Shown here: positions 51,883 to 60,500 of the stretch, one piece after another
Position numbering within the stretch: position 1 is the first letter of the stretch
Layout: the number at the start of each line of letters is the position of its first letter
From: G963677185 sp963677185
Lineage (GTDB): Bacteria; Bacillota; Syntrophomonadia; Syntrophomonadales; Syntrophomonadaceae
Length of the DNA stretch: 64,000 bases
NCBI GenBank assembly: GCA_963677185.1
Contig: OY781889.1
Coordinates: 2,976,001 to 3,040,000 of the forward strand
Direction: 5' to 3'
The notes under the pieces: model-generated
The model's database searches: none
Seen by the model: the letters and a program-made list of their open reading frames with translations, nothing else
Told to the model about the DNA's origin: nothing
Translations under genes and position numbers: made by a program

Positions 51883-54525
51883 TCAGCTTTGATCATGTTC
51901 TACGGCATCCAGAGTGCTCAGATAAAAGCTAACCTCACGGTTCTTAATATCTGCATCTATCCAGGACATTTTCCCCTGGCAACGAGGCTCAATTACCCGG
52001 ATAATTTTATCCCAGCCGGTGAAATCGGGCAGATAATCTCCCAGGGTGCTGGGAGCGCTGTTTAGAAACTTCCGATTGAAAAATACTTTATCCCGGCTGG
52101 TAAAAAGCGCCACATAGAAAATATGCGTTTCAACCAGATCCTGGAAAAAATGAGTCCCGAAAGAAAGCTCGGGCGCGAAGTTGCCTCCCTGATCGGCAAC
52201 CTCGACCATGACCGCTGCATTGCATATCTCGGCAAAAGTCACCGGAATGCCCAGAGACGGTGTGGTGCTGCCCCATCGCCCCGGTCCTATCAGCATGAAA
52301 CCCCGGCCTTCAGATCGCGAAAACATACGGTTGAGCCGCCCAATTATGCGGGCGGTCTGAAATTTGTCTGATTGAGAAAGGGCTGCATATTGTTCGGTAT
52401 CAACATAGATTATGACGTCAATTCTTTCAAAGGTTTCGATCCCCATGAAATCGCCAGTGCTGCTGAAGATCATTTCATCAATGCAAGAAATAACCTGCCT
52501 TCCGTCCACAACCTGGGTTTTGCTTATCTGCAAAGGACGGCATTGAAGCAGGTTGATTTTAAACTGGTTATCGGTGTCAAAATTCAAGGCAAACTCAATA
52601 TCCACGGGATAGTCATATGAAGACTGCAAGGTGTTCAGCATTTCGCTCATTAAAACCGAAAATTCGGTGTTTTTAAGCAGCTTTTCAAAGCTGATAATCC
52701 ATATCTCTTCATCAGAATAGCCCAGTTCCTTTAGACGGCGCCTGGCATCGGTGTCCGCAACGGCAATCAGGTCCCAAAACTCAAAAAGCTTGTGCTCTTG
52801 AGCAATCTTTTTTATGGGGATCGTCTCCAGGGCGTTGCTGCTTATATTAAGCACATCCACATAATGCTGGGAAAACTGCCGGACATCGTCGAAGCTCTTG
52901 TGCGGCTGCAGTAAAGGCCGATCCAGGGCTATTATGCGTGGATAATCATCTTCCACCCGGTCAACAGCCCTGGTTCCCAGGCCGAAAACCAGCCGAATCA
53001 TTCCTGCGTCAGGATCCATATCCTCTCTCCAGGTATACGGGTTGTGTGAAAAGGCGACTCCTGCCAGATCTGGGAAAAAATAGCGCACCCGGTACGAACC
53101 CGATACACGCATTACCAGAAGAGCCATTTGTTCGTCATTTTGAGCCAATCCGCGCTGCAGGCGATAGCTCAAGGCATCTTCGCCCATGGTGCTGGCATAT
53201 ACTTCCTTGAGAGCCCTTTCAAATTGATGAAAGCGATCCCTCGGGCTACCCTGATTGATACAAAATACGCTGTCATATTTTCCGGCAAAAGCATTGCCGA
53301 AGGCATCCTCCAGAAGGCTGCTGGACCTGACAATAATCGGAGACTGCCCAAAGTGTTCCAGCATCTGGTTAAGCTCTTCGCGAATTGGACCGGGCAGCTT
53401 TCCTTTTAGGATTTTATCCCGCAGCATCAACGCCGATTCAAAATAGTGCTCGGATTTTTTCTGTTTTAACCGCAACTCCCAGCAATCATTCTCTACCAGG
53501 TAAGTGTAAAAAACATCAGAGCCAATATAAAAGGAATCGTGTGCTTCAAGCTTGTTATGCCAGAATTCCGGCCGGCTATTCATCAGGATTTTCCGTGCCA
53601 GCAGCATCCCCACACTTTTACCTCCAATGAATCCCGAGCCCATCAACCGGTTCCTGATTTCCAGTAAATCCTCGAGAGTAAAATGGCGCTGGGCAAGCTC
53701 AAGAATCAATGGCTCTCGTCCAATCATCATCCGGCATAAAAGAGCAACAACCTCTCTTTCTTCACCTTCATCAACTGGCTCACCACGGTGCTTGCGTTCC
53801 CGGAGATCCTGAGCGTTTATAAATACCCGGTCCCAGTAGTCCAGTTTGCGTTCGACATTGTTGGTATAGCGGGCACCAATATTCTGAATCAGCTCTGCTG
53901 CCTGGGAACTGTTGGTAACGGGAACAAAATCATCTTCAGTCCTTATATGGGGAAGAAACATGGTTGGGGAATGGCGGTTCCATACTTTTAAGGGATGAAC
54001 ATACAGGTGCTCTTTAAAGGTATATACATCCAGCAGAAGCTGGGTAGTTTCGCGGATTCTGGCCACAGTCTGGTGAGAGCAGCGATTGCGCAGCAGCATG
54101 AAATAAGCGATGGTATCAAGTTCAAATAAGTAGGGACAGGTGACTTTGAAAAAATTGCCGATCATCAGGTCGGTTGCCCAGGCCAGAAGTAAATCGGACA
54201 GGCAATCGAAGATATAGAAAGCTCCCCGGCCTTCCATTTCTGCGATAGAGTGAACCCTGGTGGAAAAACTCTCGAATCCGTCCTCCGGTGTCAGCTGATA
54301 GACCTTAACCCCTGGAGGCGGAGCGGGGAGCGCTTCTTCCAAACCGAATTTCATGTATACTATCCGTCGCTCTTCCAGCAATGCCTGGTCAACAAAAGCA
54401 TTCACTAAAATCCGGTATTCATGGATGTCATTAACCTGCCAGACAACATTGTCTCCCAGCCGCAGGTAATCAACAACCCGATCCAATCCTTCCATACCGG
54501 TAGAAGCTCTTTCCAGAAAGCTCAT
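51883..54525 (-). CDS. PEP-synthase-like protein with degenerate KaiC-type N-terminal domain
   Basis: This 880-aa protein has an unusual make-up. Residues about 1-210 look like a KaiC/RecA-fold domain (ERASTGMEGLDRVVDYLRLG) in which the P-loop has lost the GKT motif (GDNVVWQVNDIHEY). Residues about 290-700 form the PPDK-type ATP-grasp domain (QSPIIVRSSSLLEDAFGNAF, GKYDSVF), as in the ATP-binding part of PEP synthase. The phosphohistidine swivelling domain and the C-terminal PEP-binding barrel are missing, so it is not a working PEP synthase. It may be a sensor or a phosphotransfer partner; similar proteins occur in Clostridia. Start ATG behind AAGGGGAGC. Confidence 0.75.
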   Translation of the reverse strand: MSFLERASTGMEGLDRVVDYLRLGDNVVWQVNDIHEYRILVNAFVDQALLEERRIVYMKFGLEEALPAPPPGVKVYQLTPEDGFESFSTRVHSIAEMEGRGAFYIFDCLSDLLLAWATDLMIGNFFKVTCPYLFELDTIAYFMLLRNRCSHQTVARIRETTQLLLDVYTFKEHLYVHPLKVWNRHSPTMFLPHIRTEDDFVPVTNSSQAAELIQNIGARYTNNVERKLDYWDRVFINAQDLRERKHRGEPVDEGEEREVVALLCRMMIGREPLILELAQRHFTLEDLLEIRNRLMGSGFIGGKSVGMLLARKILMNSRPEFWHNKLEAHDSFYIGSDVFYTYLVENDCWELRLKQKKSEHYFESALMLRDKILKGKLPGPIREELNQMLEHFGQSPIIVRSSSLLEDAFGNAFAGKYDSVFCINQGSPRDRFHQFERALKEVYASTMGEDALSYRLQRGLAQNDEQMALLVMRVSGSYRVRYFFPDLAGVAFSHNPYTWREDMDPDAGMIRLVFGLGTRAVDRVEDDYPRIIALDRPLLQPHKSFDDVRQFSQHYVDVLNISSNALETIPIKKIAQEHKLFEFWDLIAVADTDARRRLKELGYSDEEIWIISFEKLLKNTEFSVLMSEMLNTLQSSYDYPVDIEFALNFDTDNQFKINLLQCRPLQISKTQVVDGRQVISCIDEMIFSSTGDFMGIETFERIDVIIYVDTEQYAALSQSDKFQTARIIGRLNRMFSRSEGRGFMLIGPGRWGSTTPSLGIPVTFAEICNAAVMVEVADQGGNFAPELSFGTHFFQDLVETHIFYVALFTSRDKVFFNRKFLNSAPSTLGDYLPDFTGWDKIIRVIEPRCQGKMSWIDADIKNREVSFYLSTLDAVEHDQS

Positions 54526-54779
54526 ATCATTGCTCCCCTTTATCCGGCACTGCCGCAGTTTATCCCGGCAGATGGCCTTAATGAGACTATGTTTTCAATA
54601 TAGCATGGACTGCCAATATCAAACATGACCGTATGGAAGTATACAATATCAAATGAGCCTGCCAGAATGGACCGACTGCATATTAGCATTCGTAAACCAA
54701 TGCCGGTTATTTAAAATATATAGCAGAGACTGCTGCGTTATCAGCCAGCCTCTGCTATCCATGCCGGGTAATTATAGTC

Positions 54780-55127
54780 TTATTGTTCAATCGATATCGC
54801 TTTCTGGATTATTCCTTGTACGTCAGTAAAAATCCTCGTGAAAGCCCGTTCAGCATTCATAAATTCTCTGATTTCGGGCACTGCCGCCAATTCCTGGTAC
54901 TCTTTGCTCATCGCAGCAACCTGTTCCGGGTTTATTTCCGTTTCTCCACCCTGCATTCTCTGGAAATCAATCATCATTTGTTTCTGCATAAATTCGGACA
55001 TCTTTGCTTCTGCATCCGGAACCGTTTTCATTACAGCCAGCGCCTTTTGAAAGGCTTTGAACTCTTCGCAGGCGACCAGCGCCCGGGCTAACTCGTGGGC
55101 TTTGTCATAAGGATTAACCAGGCTCAA
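54780..55127 (-). CDS. YlbF/YmcA-family protein
   Basis: The 115-aa product belongs to the helical YlbF/YmcA (Com_YlbF) family, which in Bacillus forms the RicAFT complex that helps RNase Y process mRNA and affects competence and sporulation. Signature features are the Ala/Glu-rich helices (FQRMQGGETEINPEQVAAMS) and the central KMSEFMQKQMMIDFQ. Start is taken as TTG at 55127 with AAGGGG 9 nt upstream; the ATG at 55136 sits directly on the ribosome site, as in gdhA. It is followed on the minus strand by no other gene in its direction for 254 bp. Confidence 0.85.
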   Translation of the reverse strand: MSLVNPYDKAHELARALVACEEFKAFQKALAVMKTVPDAEAKMSEFMQKQMMIDFQRMQGGETEINPEQVAAMSKEYQELAAVPEIREFMNAERAFTRIFTDVQGIIQKAISIEQ

Positions 55128-55156
55128 TACAAACATCCCCTTCTCTAATTACAAAT

Positions 55157-55921
55157 TCAGGCAAGATCTACCAGTTTTCTCTGACGTCTTTCAAAGCTAA
55201 TGATCTTGCGATAACCAGCCCGGCGAGCAGCTGTTGCCGCCGTATCGAGTCCCATGCCGACCTCTTCCGGACGATGAGCGTCCGAACCCAGGCAAATGGG
55301 TATGTCGTGTTCATACATTAATGCAATTATTTCTGGTGACGGATACAATTCTGCCACGGGCTTGCGCAGGCCGGCGCTGTTGATTTCGATGACCATTCCT
55401 GCTGTCTGCACTTTTTTCAGCAGGCGTTCTAGAATCATGCGGTAAGCTGCACAATCGGCCGGACGGTGCCCCCATTTCTTTACCACATCCAAATGACCGA
55501 TTACATCAAATAAGGAACTCTCCACCAGCTGTTCCAGCAGCTCATAATAGCGGCTATAGACCTGGTCAACATTGCGTTGTTCAAACTGATGCCGGTAATC
55601 GGGATGATCGAAGGCCCAGCCGTCAATAAAATGCAGCGACCCAATGATATAATCGTAGGGCTGGCCGCTTATCATGCGGTTAATATCCGCCTCCATACCC
55701 GGTTCATAGCCAATTTCCAGCGCAATTCTGACCGCCGGCGAACTCTCCTGCCGAAAGGGAGCGAGTACTTTCCAGTCCAGTTTTTCCAGCACTTCATGAT
55801 GCTCGCTTATGCCAATTTCACTAATACCGAGGAGCCTGCATTGCTCCACATATTTTTCCACCCGTTCAAGCGTGAACGCATATTCCCCGTCCGCACAAAC
55901 ATGGACATGATAATCAATCAT
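55157..55921 (-). CDS. Histidinol-phosphatase (PHP family)
   Basis: A 254-aa PHP-domain protein. Metal ligands are in MIDYHVHVCADGEYA, EIGISEHHEVLEKLDW, DYIIGSLHFIDGWA, DVIGHLDVVKKWG and PICLGSDAHRPEEVG, which together match the HisK-type histidinol-phosphate phosphatases; a phosphoesterase of another kind with the same fold cannot be excluded. The start is ATG at 55921 behind AAGG 8 nt upstream and overlaps the stop of the ASKHA gene by 8 bp. No other histidine genes are nearby. It is 30 bp upstream of the YlbF gene. Confidence 0.82.
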   Translation of the reverse strand: MIDYHVHVCADGEYAFTLERVEKYVEQCRLLGISEIGISEHHEVLEKLDWKVLAPFRQESSPAVRIALEIGYEPGMEADINRMISGQPYDYIIGSLHFIDGWAFDHPDYRHQFEQRNVDQVYSRYYELLEQLVESSLFDVIGHLDVVKKWGHRPADCAAYRMILERLLKKVQTAGMVIEINSAGLRKPVAELYPSPEIIALMYEHDIPICLGSDAHRPEEVGMGLDTAATAARRAGYRKIISFERRQRKLVDLA

Positions 55922-57758
55922 CCGCAGAACCTTCTTCAAAATTCAGATTGCTAATAAAAGTTTCTTGAAAATCGCTGCGCAAAGCAAGCTCGATAGTCTC
56001 AATATCTTCCAGCTTTTTTTTCACTCTTTGCAGAGCAGCAGGCGAGCATAAAGCCCTGACTGCACCTTTAGCAGCGGCATTGCCTATCCCCACTATTTTA
56101 TCTGGCGATATATCCGGAAGCAAGCCGGTTGCAATCGCACTTAAGGGACTGACATAATTGCCAAAAGCACCTGCCAGGTATACGCGGTCCAGGTCGCCTG
56201 CCTTGATTTCGGCTGCTTCCAGCAAAATGTCAATTCCTGTCCGCAACGCCGATTTAGCCAGCTGTACCTGGCGAATATCCTGCTGGCTGAACATTACCCC
56301 AACGCCGCTTTGAAGGGAAAAGGCCGGCCCGTCCTGACCTTCATGCAGGTTCAGCTTCTGCTGGGCCAGGGCGGTAAATGTGCCATAGCCGTCAATATAA
56401 CCGCCTTTCAGCAGCACTGCGACCATGTCGATAATACCTGACCCGCACAAACCCCTCGGTATTTCCTGTCCAATGACCTGAAAACGAAAATCCCCCTGAT
56501 CATCCAGCAGAACTTTTTCGATAGCTCCGGCTTCCGCCCGCATGCCGAACTTGATCGAACCGCCTTCAAAAGCCGGTCCCGCTGCCGCTGAAGCCGCAAA
56601 AAACCGGCCGCTGTCATTCAATACTATCTCACCGTTAGTGCCAATATCCACCAGCAGGAAACGCTCCTTGAAGCGCTTTTCCAGGTGCATCAGGCAGGCA
56701 AAGGCATCTGCTCCCACGAAGCCGCCTATTTGCGGCAGAATAGTAACTTCCGCCTGTGAATTGGCATTTATGCCCAGCCGGTAAGCCGGCACATTGAACT
56801 GATGCCGAAAAATCCCGCTATAAGGTGCCTGGGAAAATCCTTCCGGATTAAGGCCCAGGAAGAAGTGCAGCATAACCGGATTGGCAGCCACCATAATCTT
56901 GAATATACTGGCGCTTTCCGCCTGTTTTTCGGCCAGCAGCTCTTTAATCATAATATTTATGTCAGACAGCAGCATTTGTTGCAGCTGACTGCGCTTTTCT
57001 GAAGCTTGCAGGGCATAGCTTACCCTGCTTATAATATCTTCCCCCAGGCTCCGCTGGCTGTTGGCGCGAGAGGCAAACGCCAAAAGAGCTCCGCTTTCCA
57101 GGTCAACCAGGGCTGCAAACAAGCTCGTTGTGCCTAGATCCAGAGCCAGACCGTACAGTGGCATCCTGTTCAAAGCCACATGCACCACTTTTTGTTTGTG
57201 CACCACTCCGTGAAGCTTGATCATAGGACGACCCGGCCGATCATACCTGGATATTTCGACCAGGTTGTCCAGCTTGATCTCCACCGGAATGCCGTGGACT
57301 GCTTCGACTACCCTTTCATAAAAGGGCAATGAGCGCTCCTTTTCCATTCCGGATACAAAAAGCTCCTTGACCACATAGTCTTTCTCAATTTCTGCTTTCA
57401 AGCCAAAGTCAATCAGGTGATTTTTAATCGGGGCAAAGCTGAATATTTTATCTTCCAGGTATATGGATATCGGCCCCGTCACATACGTATGACAGGCCAG
57501 GCGCAGACCGCGCTTGATCTCCCCTGGATTAAGATTTTCCTTTTCGGCTTGGGTCGCTCGGGTGATCTCGCCTTCTACGTGTATGCGGCACTTATTGCAG
57601 GTACCCTGGCCCCCGCACCCACCATCAACCTCTACAGAATTAGCAGCCAGAATATCCCAGACGCTTTCCCCTTTTAACGCCCAGGTGCTGAATCGTTCAC
57701 CGCCAGCCGATATAAAATCAACCATTACCCGGTCAGTCAAACCCATCACCCTTTCCAT
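55914..57758 (-). CDS. ASKHA-domain ferredoxin protein (DUF4445, corrinoid-activator type)
   Basis: This 614-aa protein has an N-terminal plant-type [2Fe-2S] ferredoxin domain with the ligands DGGCGGQGTCNKCRIH and the later RLACHTY, a linker, and an ASKHA ATPase core (LYGLALDLGTTSLFAALVDL, LLVDIGTNGEIVLND, GSGIIDMVAVLL). The family, to which RACo and RamA belong, reduces cobalamin from Co(II) to Co(I) in corrinoid methyltransferases under ATP hydrolysis. No corrinoid protein or methyltransferase gene is in the window, so the target is elsewhere. It overlaps the PHP gene by 8 bp. Start ATG at 57758 lacks a clear ribosome site; the ATG four codons in has AAAGGGTG. Confidence 0.88.
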   Translation of the reverse strand: MERVMGLTDRVMVDFISAGGERFSTWALKGESVWDILAANSVEVDGGCGGQGTCNKCRIHVEGEITRATQAEKENLNPGEIKRGLRLACHTYVTGPISIYLEDKIFSFAPIKNHLIDFGLKAEIEKDYVVKELFVSGMEKERSLPFYERVVEAVHGIPVEIKLDNLVEISRYDRPGRPMIKLHGVVHKQKVVHVALNRMPLYGLALDLGTTSLFAALVDLESGALLAFASRANSQRSLGEDIISRVSYALQASEKRSQLQQMLLSDINIMIKELLAEKQAESASIFKIMVAANPVMLHFFLGLNPEGFSQAPYSGIFRHQFNVPAYRLGINANSQAEVTILPQIGGFVGADAFACLMHLEKRFKERFLLVDIGTNGEIVLNDSGRFFAASAAAGPAFEGGSIKFGMRAEAGAIEKVLLDDQGDFRFQVIGQEIPRGLCGSGIIDMVAVLLKGGYIDGYGTFTALAQQKLNLHEGQDGPAFSLQSGVGVMFSQQDIRQVQLAKSALRTGIDILLEAAEIKAGDLDRVYLAGAFGNYVSPLSAIATGLLPDISPDKIVGIGNAAAKGAVRALCSPAALQRVKKKLEDIETIELALRSDFQETFISNLNFEEGSADD

Positions 57759-58061
57759 GGAATGCCGTTCTGTTTATATCAAGCGGTTATGCCCTCCGGA
57801 ACGCTTCTGCCCCGGATGAACCAAATAGCCGCCAACTGGTACAACAGGTTACTGGTATATTACCCCATCTGTCTTCATCCTTCAAGAAAGCCCCTCCGAT
57901 GACAATAGATGAAGGTCGAAGCGCATGCAGGGGCGAACCTTGACCGGCTGCCTTACCTTTAATTTCGATTCGCAAGCTGGCTGCGCGCCATGCTTGATAC
58001 CATAAACAAAAAGAGTGGCAAGGCCACTCTTTTTGTTTATGGTTATGTTTTTGTATCAATA
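57759..58061. other. Intergenic region with a strong terminator and a REP-like segment
   Basis: About 300 bp without a gene. It holds the 19-bp hairpin at 58001-58041 and, at 57927-57940, GCAGGGGCGAACCT, which repeats part of the REP-like element near 44300. I see no promoter with confidence. Confidence 0.45.
58001..58041. terminator. Perfect bidirectional terminator
   Basis: A 19-bp perfect stem (CATAAACAAAAAGAGTGGC and its complement) with an AAG loop has A/T tracts in both arms, so it can end RNA from either side, chiefly that of the membrane-protein gene at 58062. Confidence 0.85.
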
Positions 58062-58376
58062 CTATTGTTTGGTGTCTGCCATTAGAGCAACCGCAAATAC
58101 GAAAATCCAAACAAAGGCGCTGACCATGGCAATGGTCGCCATTGTATAGCCTTCACCAGCCGTCACTGCGGAATTGCCTTGCATGTACAAATAATTGAAT
58201 ACCCCCAGGCCCAGCACGGTTAATAAAAAGATTGCTTTCTTAACCCCAGCGGTTAACGAAAGATTCTTTGCCCAGCCACAGAACTTCAAAAACACGAAGG
58301 CACAGAAAAATACAAAAATAACTTCACCTACATTTTCATACCAGGGAAGACTTGCTCCTGATCCGAATATCGCCAA
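58062..58376 (-). CDS. Small membrane protein, function unknown
   Basis: The 104-aa product has three membrane segments (about 17-35, 43-63 and 77-98) and no visible catalytic motif. The start is TTG at 58376, 7 nt after AAGGAGGTGA, a very strong ribosome site. It stands alone between two terminators or promoter regions, so it is probably its own transcription unit. I do not recognise a family; a homologue search would be needed for any function. Confidence 0.65.
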   Translation of the reverse strand: MAIFGSGASLPWYENVGEVIFVFFCAFVFLKFCGWAKNLSLTAGVKKAIFLLTVLGLGVFNYLYMQGNSAVTAGEGYTMATIAMVSAFVWIFVFAVALMADTKQ

Positions 58377-58587
58377 AATGCGTTCACCTCCTTATCCTGC
58401 CTATACCAAGTACACATCTCTGCTAATTCTATAACTTACCATCCATCAAAACAAGGGGATTCATGATAGAAAAAGGCTTTGAATTCAACTTGCTTTGACA
58501 AATCCTGCAGTAATTAATTCTACTTATAAACCAAATATCCTGCCTGACAACAAATAATATTTGCTGGTTAATCAATCAAACCGGTAG

Positions 58588-58593
58588 TATAAT
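58588..58593 (+). promoter_or_regulatory. -10 box of the RNase P RNA promoter
   Basis: TATAAT lies 6-12 nt before the P1 stem of the RNase P RNA, preceded by TAG so that TAGTATAAT looks like an extended -10. A TTGCTG 21 nt upstream is too far for a good -35. Confidence 0.6.
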
Positions 58594-58599
58594 AACCCT

Positions 58600-58964
58600 G
58601 CAAGTAAATCGGATAGCCGCGGGCTTTATAAGCCTGAGGAAAGTCGGGGCTCCACAGGGCAGGGTGCTGGATAACGTCCAGTGAAGGCGACTTCAAGGAT
58701 AGTGCCACAGAAACAAACCGCCTGGTGTTCGATGTTTCTTCCTACGGGAAATTCATCCACCGGGTAAGGGTGGAACGGCGAGGTAAGAGCTCACCAGCAA
58801 ACAGGCGACTGTTTGGCTAGGCAAACCCCACCTGGAGCAAGACCAAATAGAGAAGCTATGGAGTTGCCCGCTCCGCTTCCGGGTTAGGTCGCATGAGGTG
58901 ACAGGCAACTGGCATCCTAGATAGATGGCTATCGCAACAGAACCCCGCTTACAGATTTACTTGC
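58600..58964 (+). ncRNA. rnpB: RNase P RNA (rnpB)
   Basis: A 365-nt RNA with bacterial RNase P landmarks: the P1 stem GCAAGTAAATC (58600-58610) pairs perfectly with GATTTACTTGC (58954-58964), the conserved GAGGAAAGTC lies about 34 nt from the 5' end, and AGGTAAGAGCTCACC and the 3' segment with CCCCGCTTACAG follow. The layout with a conventional P3/P4 core points to the ancestral (A) type. It is plus-strand and lies between minus-strand genes, about 35 bp from the HU gene stop. Confidence 0.95.
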
Positions 58965-59000
58965 AATAATCTATTGATACCGCTTGATCAACCATGCCGT

Positions 59001-59315
59001 CTATTTCTTGGCGGCTTTTTTCTTGGCGGGTTTTTTCTTGTTGTTAGCGACGGCTTCTTTCAGGTCTTTACCCGGTTTGAATGCCGGTACTTTGGTAGCT
59101 GGAACCAATAATTCCTTGCCGTCCGCCGGAGAGATAACCTTTCTTGCTTTGCGGTCCCGGACTTCGAAGCTTCCAAAACCGATGAGCTGCACTTTTTCGC
59201 CGCTTGCCAGTGCGTCTTCCACTGCTTTGATTACGGCTTCCACCGACTTGGCAGCATCTTTCTGGGTTTTGCCGGTTTTCTGGGCCATTGCCTTAACCAG
59301 ATCTGACTTGTTCAC
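59001..59315 (-). CDS. hup: HU-family DNA-binding protein with basic tail
   Basis: The 104-aa histone-like protein starts at GTG (59315), 8 nt after GAGGAGG, giving VNKSDLVKAMAQ as in other HU proteins; the longest frame is 29 codons longer and lacks a ribosome site. The core HU fold ends with the DNA-bending arm (GFGSFEVRDRKARKVISPA), and a Lys/Ala-rich tail, NKKKPAKKKAAKK, extends it by about 14 residues beyond a normal HU. Such tails, resembling histone H1, increase DNA binding. It bends DNA and shapes the nucleoid. Confidence 0.94.
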   Translation of the reverse strand: MNKSDLVKAMAQKTGKTQKDAAKSVEAVIKAVEDALASGEKVQLIGFGSFEVRDRKARKVISPADGKELLVPATKVPAFKPGKDLKEAVANNKKKPAKKKAAKK

Positions 59316-59450
59316 CTTTACGTCCTCCTCATCCATAATATATATTTCAACGTACTTAAAATTCAGCCTTATAATAGATAAACTGCATATAATATTCAGC
59401 ATATCCGGGCAAAATCCTGCTATATCTTAAAACTTTTTTAAAAGAAATCT

Positions 59451-60476
59451 TTACTCGTCGAATACTTCGACAATATATAAAGAACGATCTTCGATAAGAT
59501 TGCAGAATCTATCGCCTACGCGAATAATAGGACGGGTGGGCTCGGAGGGATCAATGTAAATGACCACGCCTTTATCCTGGTTGGACAGCAGCACTTCATT
59601 GCCGACATAAAAATTAGTCATCCGGTCATAAAATATCTTGGCGATACGGGGATTAAGCCTGCCAAATGATTCTTTCCATACAACATCTACGGCAGAGAAT
59701 GGAGAGACCCGCGGACAATAAACCCGGTTCGAGGTCAAAGCGTCATATGTATCAGCAATAGCCAAAATCTCTGAATACAGCCCGATGCTTCCCTCTCCCA
59801 GGCCAAATGGATAGCCTTGGCCATCTTGACGCTCGTGATGACCCAGAATCGCGTCGGCAACTCCGTGAAGCAGCCAGGGATAATCCTTGACCAGCTCAAA
59901 ACCAATTACTGAATGCTCTTTTATTTTGATGCATTCATCATCAGTTAGTTTGGCTGGCTTGTTCAATATTTGATCAGGAATCATGGCCTTGCCTATGTCG
60001 TGAAGCAACCCAGCCTGTCCCAGGGCGGATATATCCTGGGGAGATAATCCCATCCAGCGCCCGATTAGCATGCTTAACAAGGATACATTCAAAGAGTGGG
60101 TTAAAAGGTATTCATCCCGGCCTTTCATAAGACGCATCTGGCGGAAAATATCATTCTGGTCATCAACCTGACTGCCCAGCAGGTTCAGGATATCGCTGAT
60201 ATCTTTTTCCGCCAGCGGTTGACCGAGCTTTACTTCATACATGAAGCTCTTGGTCAAAGCCAGAGCGTGCGAATAGGCATCGTCAAAAGACCTGGCCGAA
60301 CTCTGGCGCGGAGAGTCATCAGTAATTATAACTTCATGAATTTCCCGCCTGATAAGAGCATCCAGCAGTTCAGCGGTAACTTTCTCTCCCTTGGGAAGCA
60401 GCAACTGACCGTCGAAAGAAAAAACATCTGTCCCCAGGGCGATCCCCGGTTTAAGGCTTGACGTCTTGATTCTCAC
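59451..60476 (-). CDS. HD-GYP-domain phosphodiesterase
   Basis: The 341-aa product starts at GTG (60476), 5 nt after GGAGGAG. Its C-terminal HD-GYP domain has HDIGK (GLLHDIGKAMIP), the HHE segment GHHERQDGQGYP and the downstream DTYDALTSNRVYC, so it probably degrades cyclic di-GMP. The N-terminal 100 residues are a variable sensor-like region that begins KTSSLKPGIALGTDVFSFDG; no membrane helix is seen, so it is cytoplasmic. It is followed by 24 bp to the Nif3-like gene upstream, and likely co-transcribed with it. Confidence 0.9.
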   Translation of the reverse strand: MRIKTSSLKPGIALGTDVFSFDGQLLLPKGEKVTAELLDALIRREIHEVIITDDSPRQSSARSFDDAYSHALALTKSFMYEVKLGQPLAEKDISDILNLLGSQVDDQNDIFRQMRLMKGRDEYLLTHSLNVSLLSMLIGRWMGLSPQDISALGQAGLLHDIGKAMIPDQILNKPAKLTDDECIKIKEHSVIGFELVKDYPWLLHGVADAILGHHERQDGQGYPFGLGEGSIGLYSEILAIADTYDALTSNRVYCPRVSPFSAVDVVWKESFGRLNPRIAKIFYDRMTNFYVGNEVLLSNQDKGVVIYIDPSEPTRPIIRVGDRFCNLIEDRSLYIVEVFDE

Positions 60477-60500
60477 TTTATCTCCTCCATGCTCCAGTAT

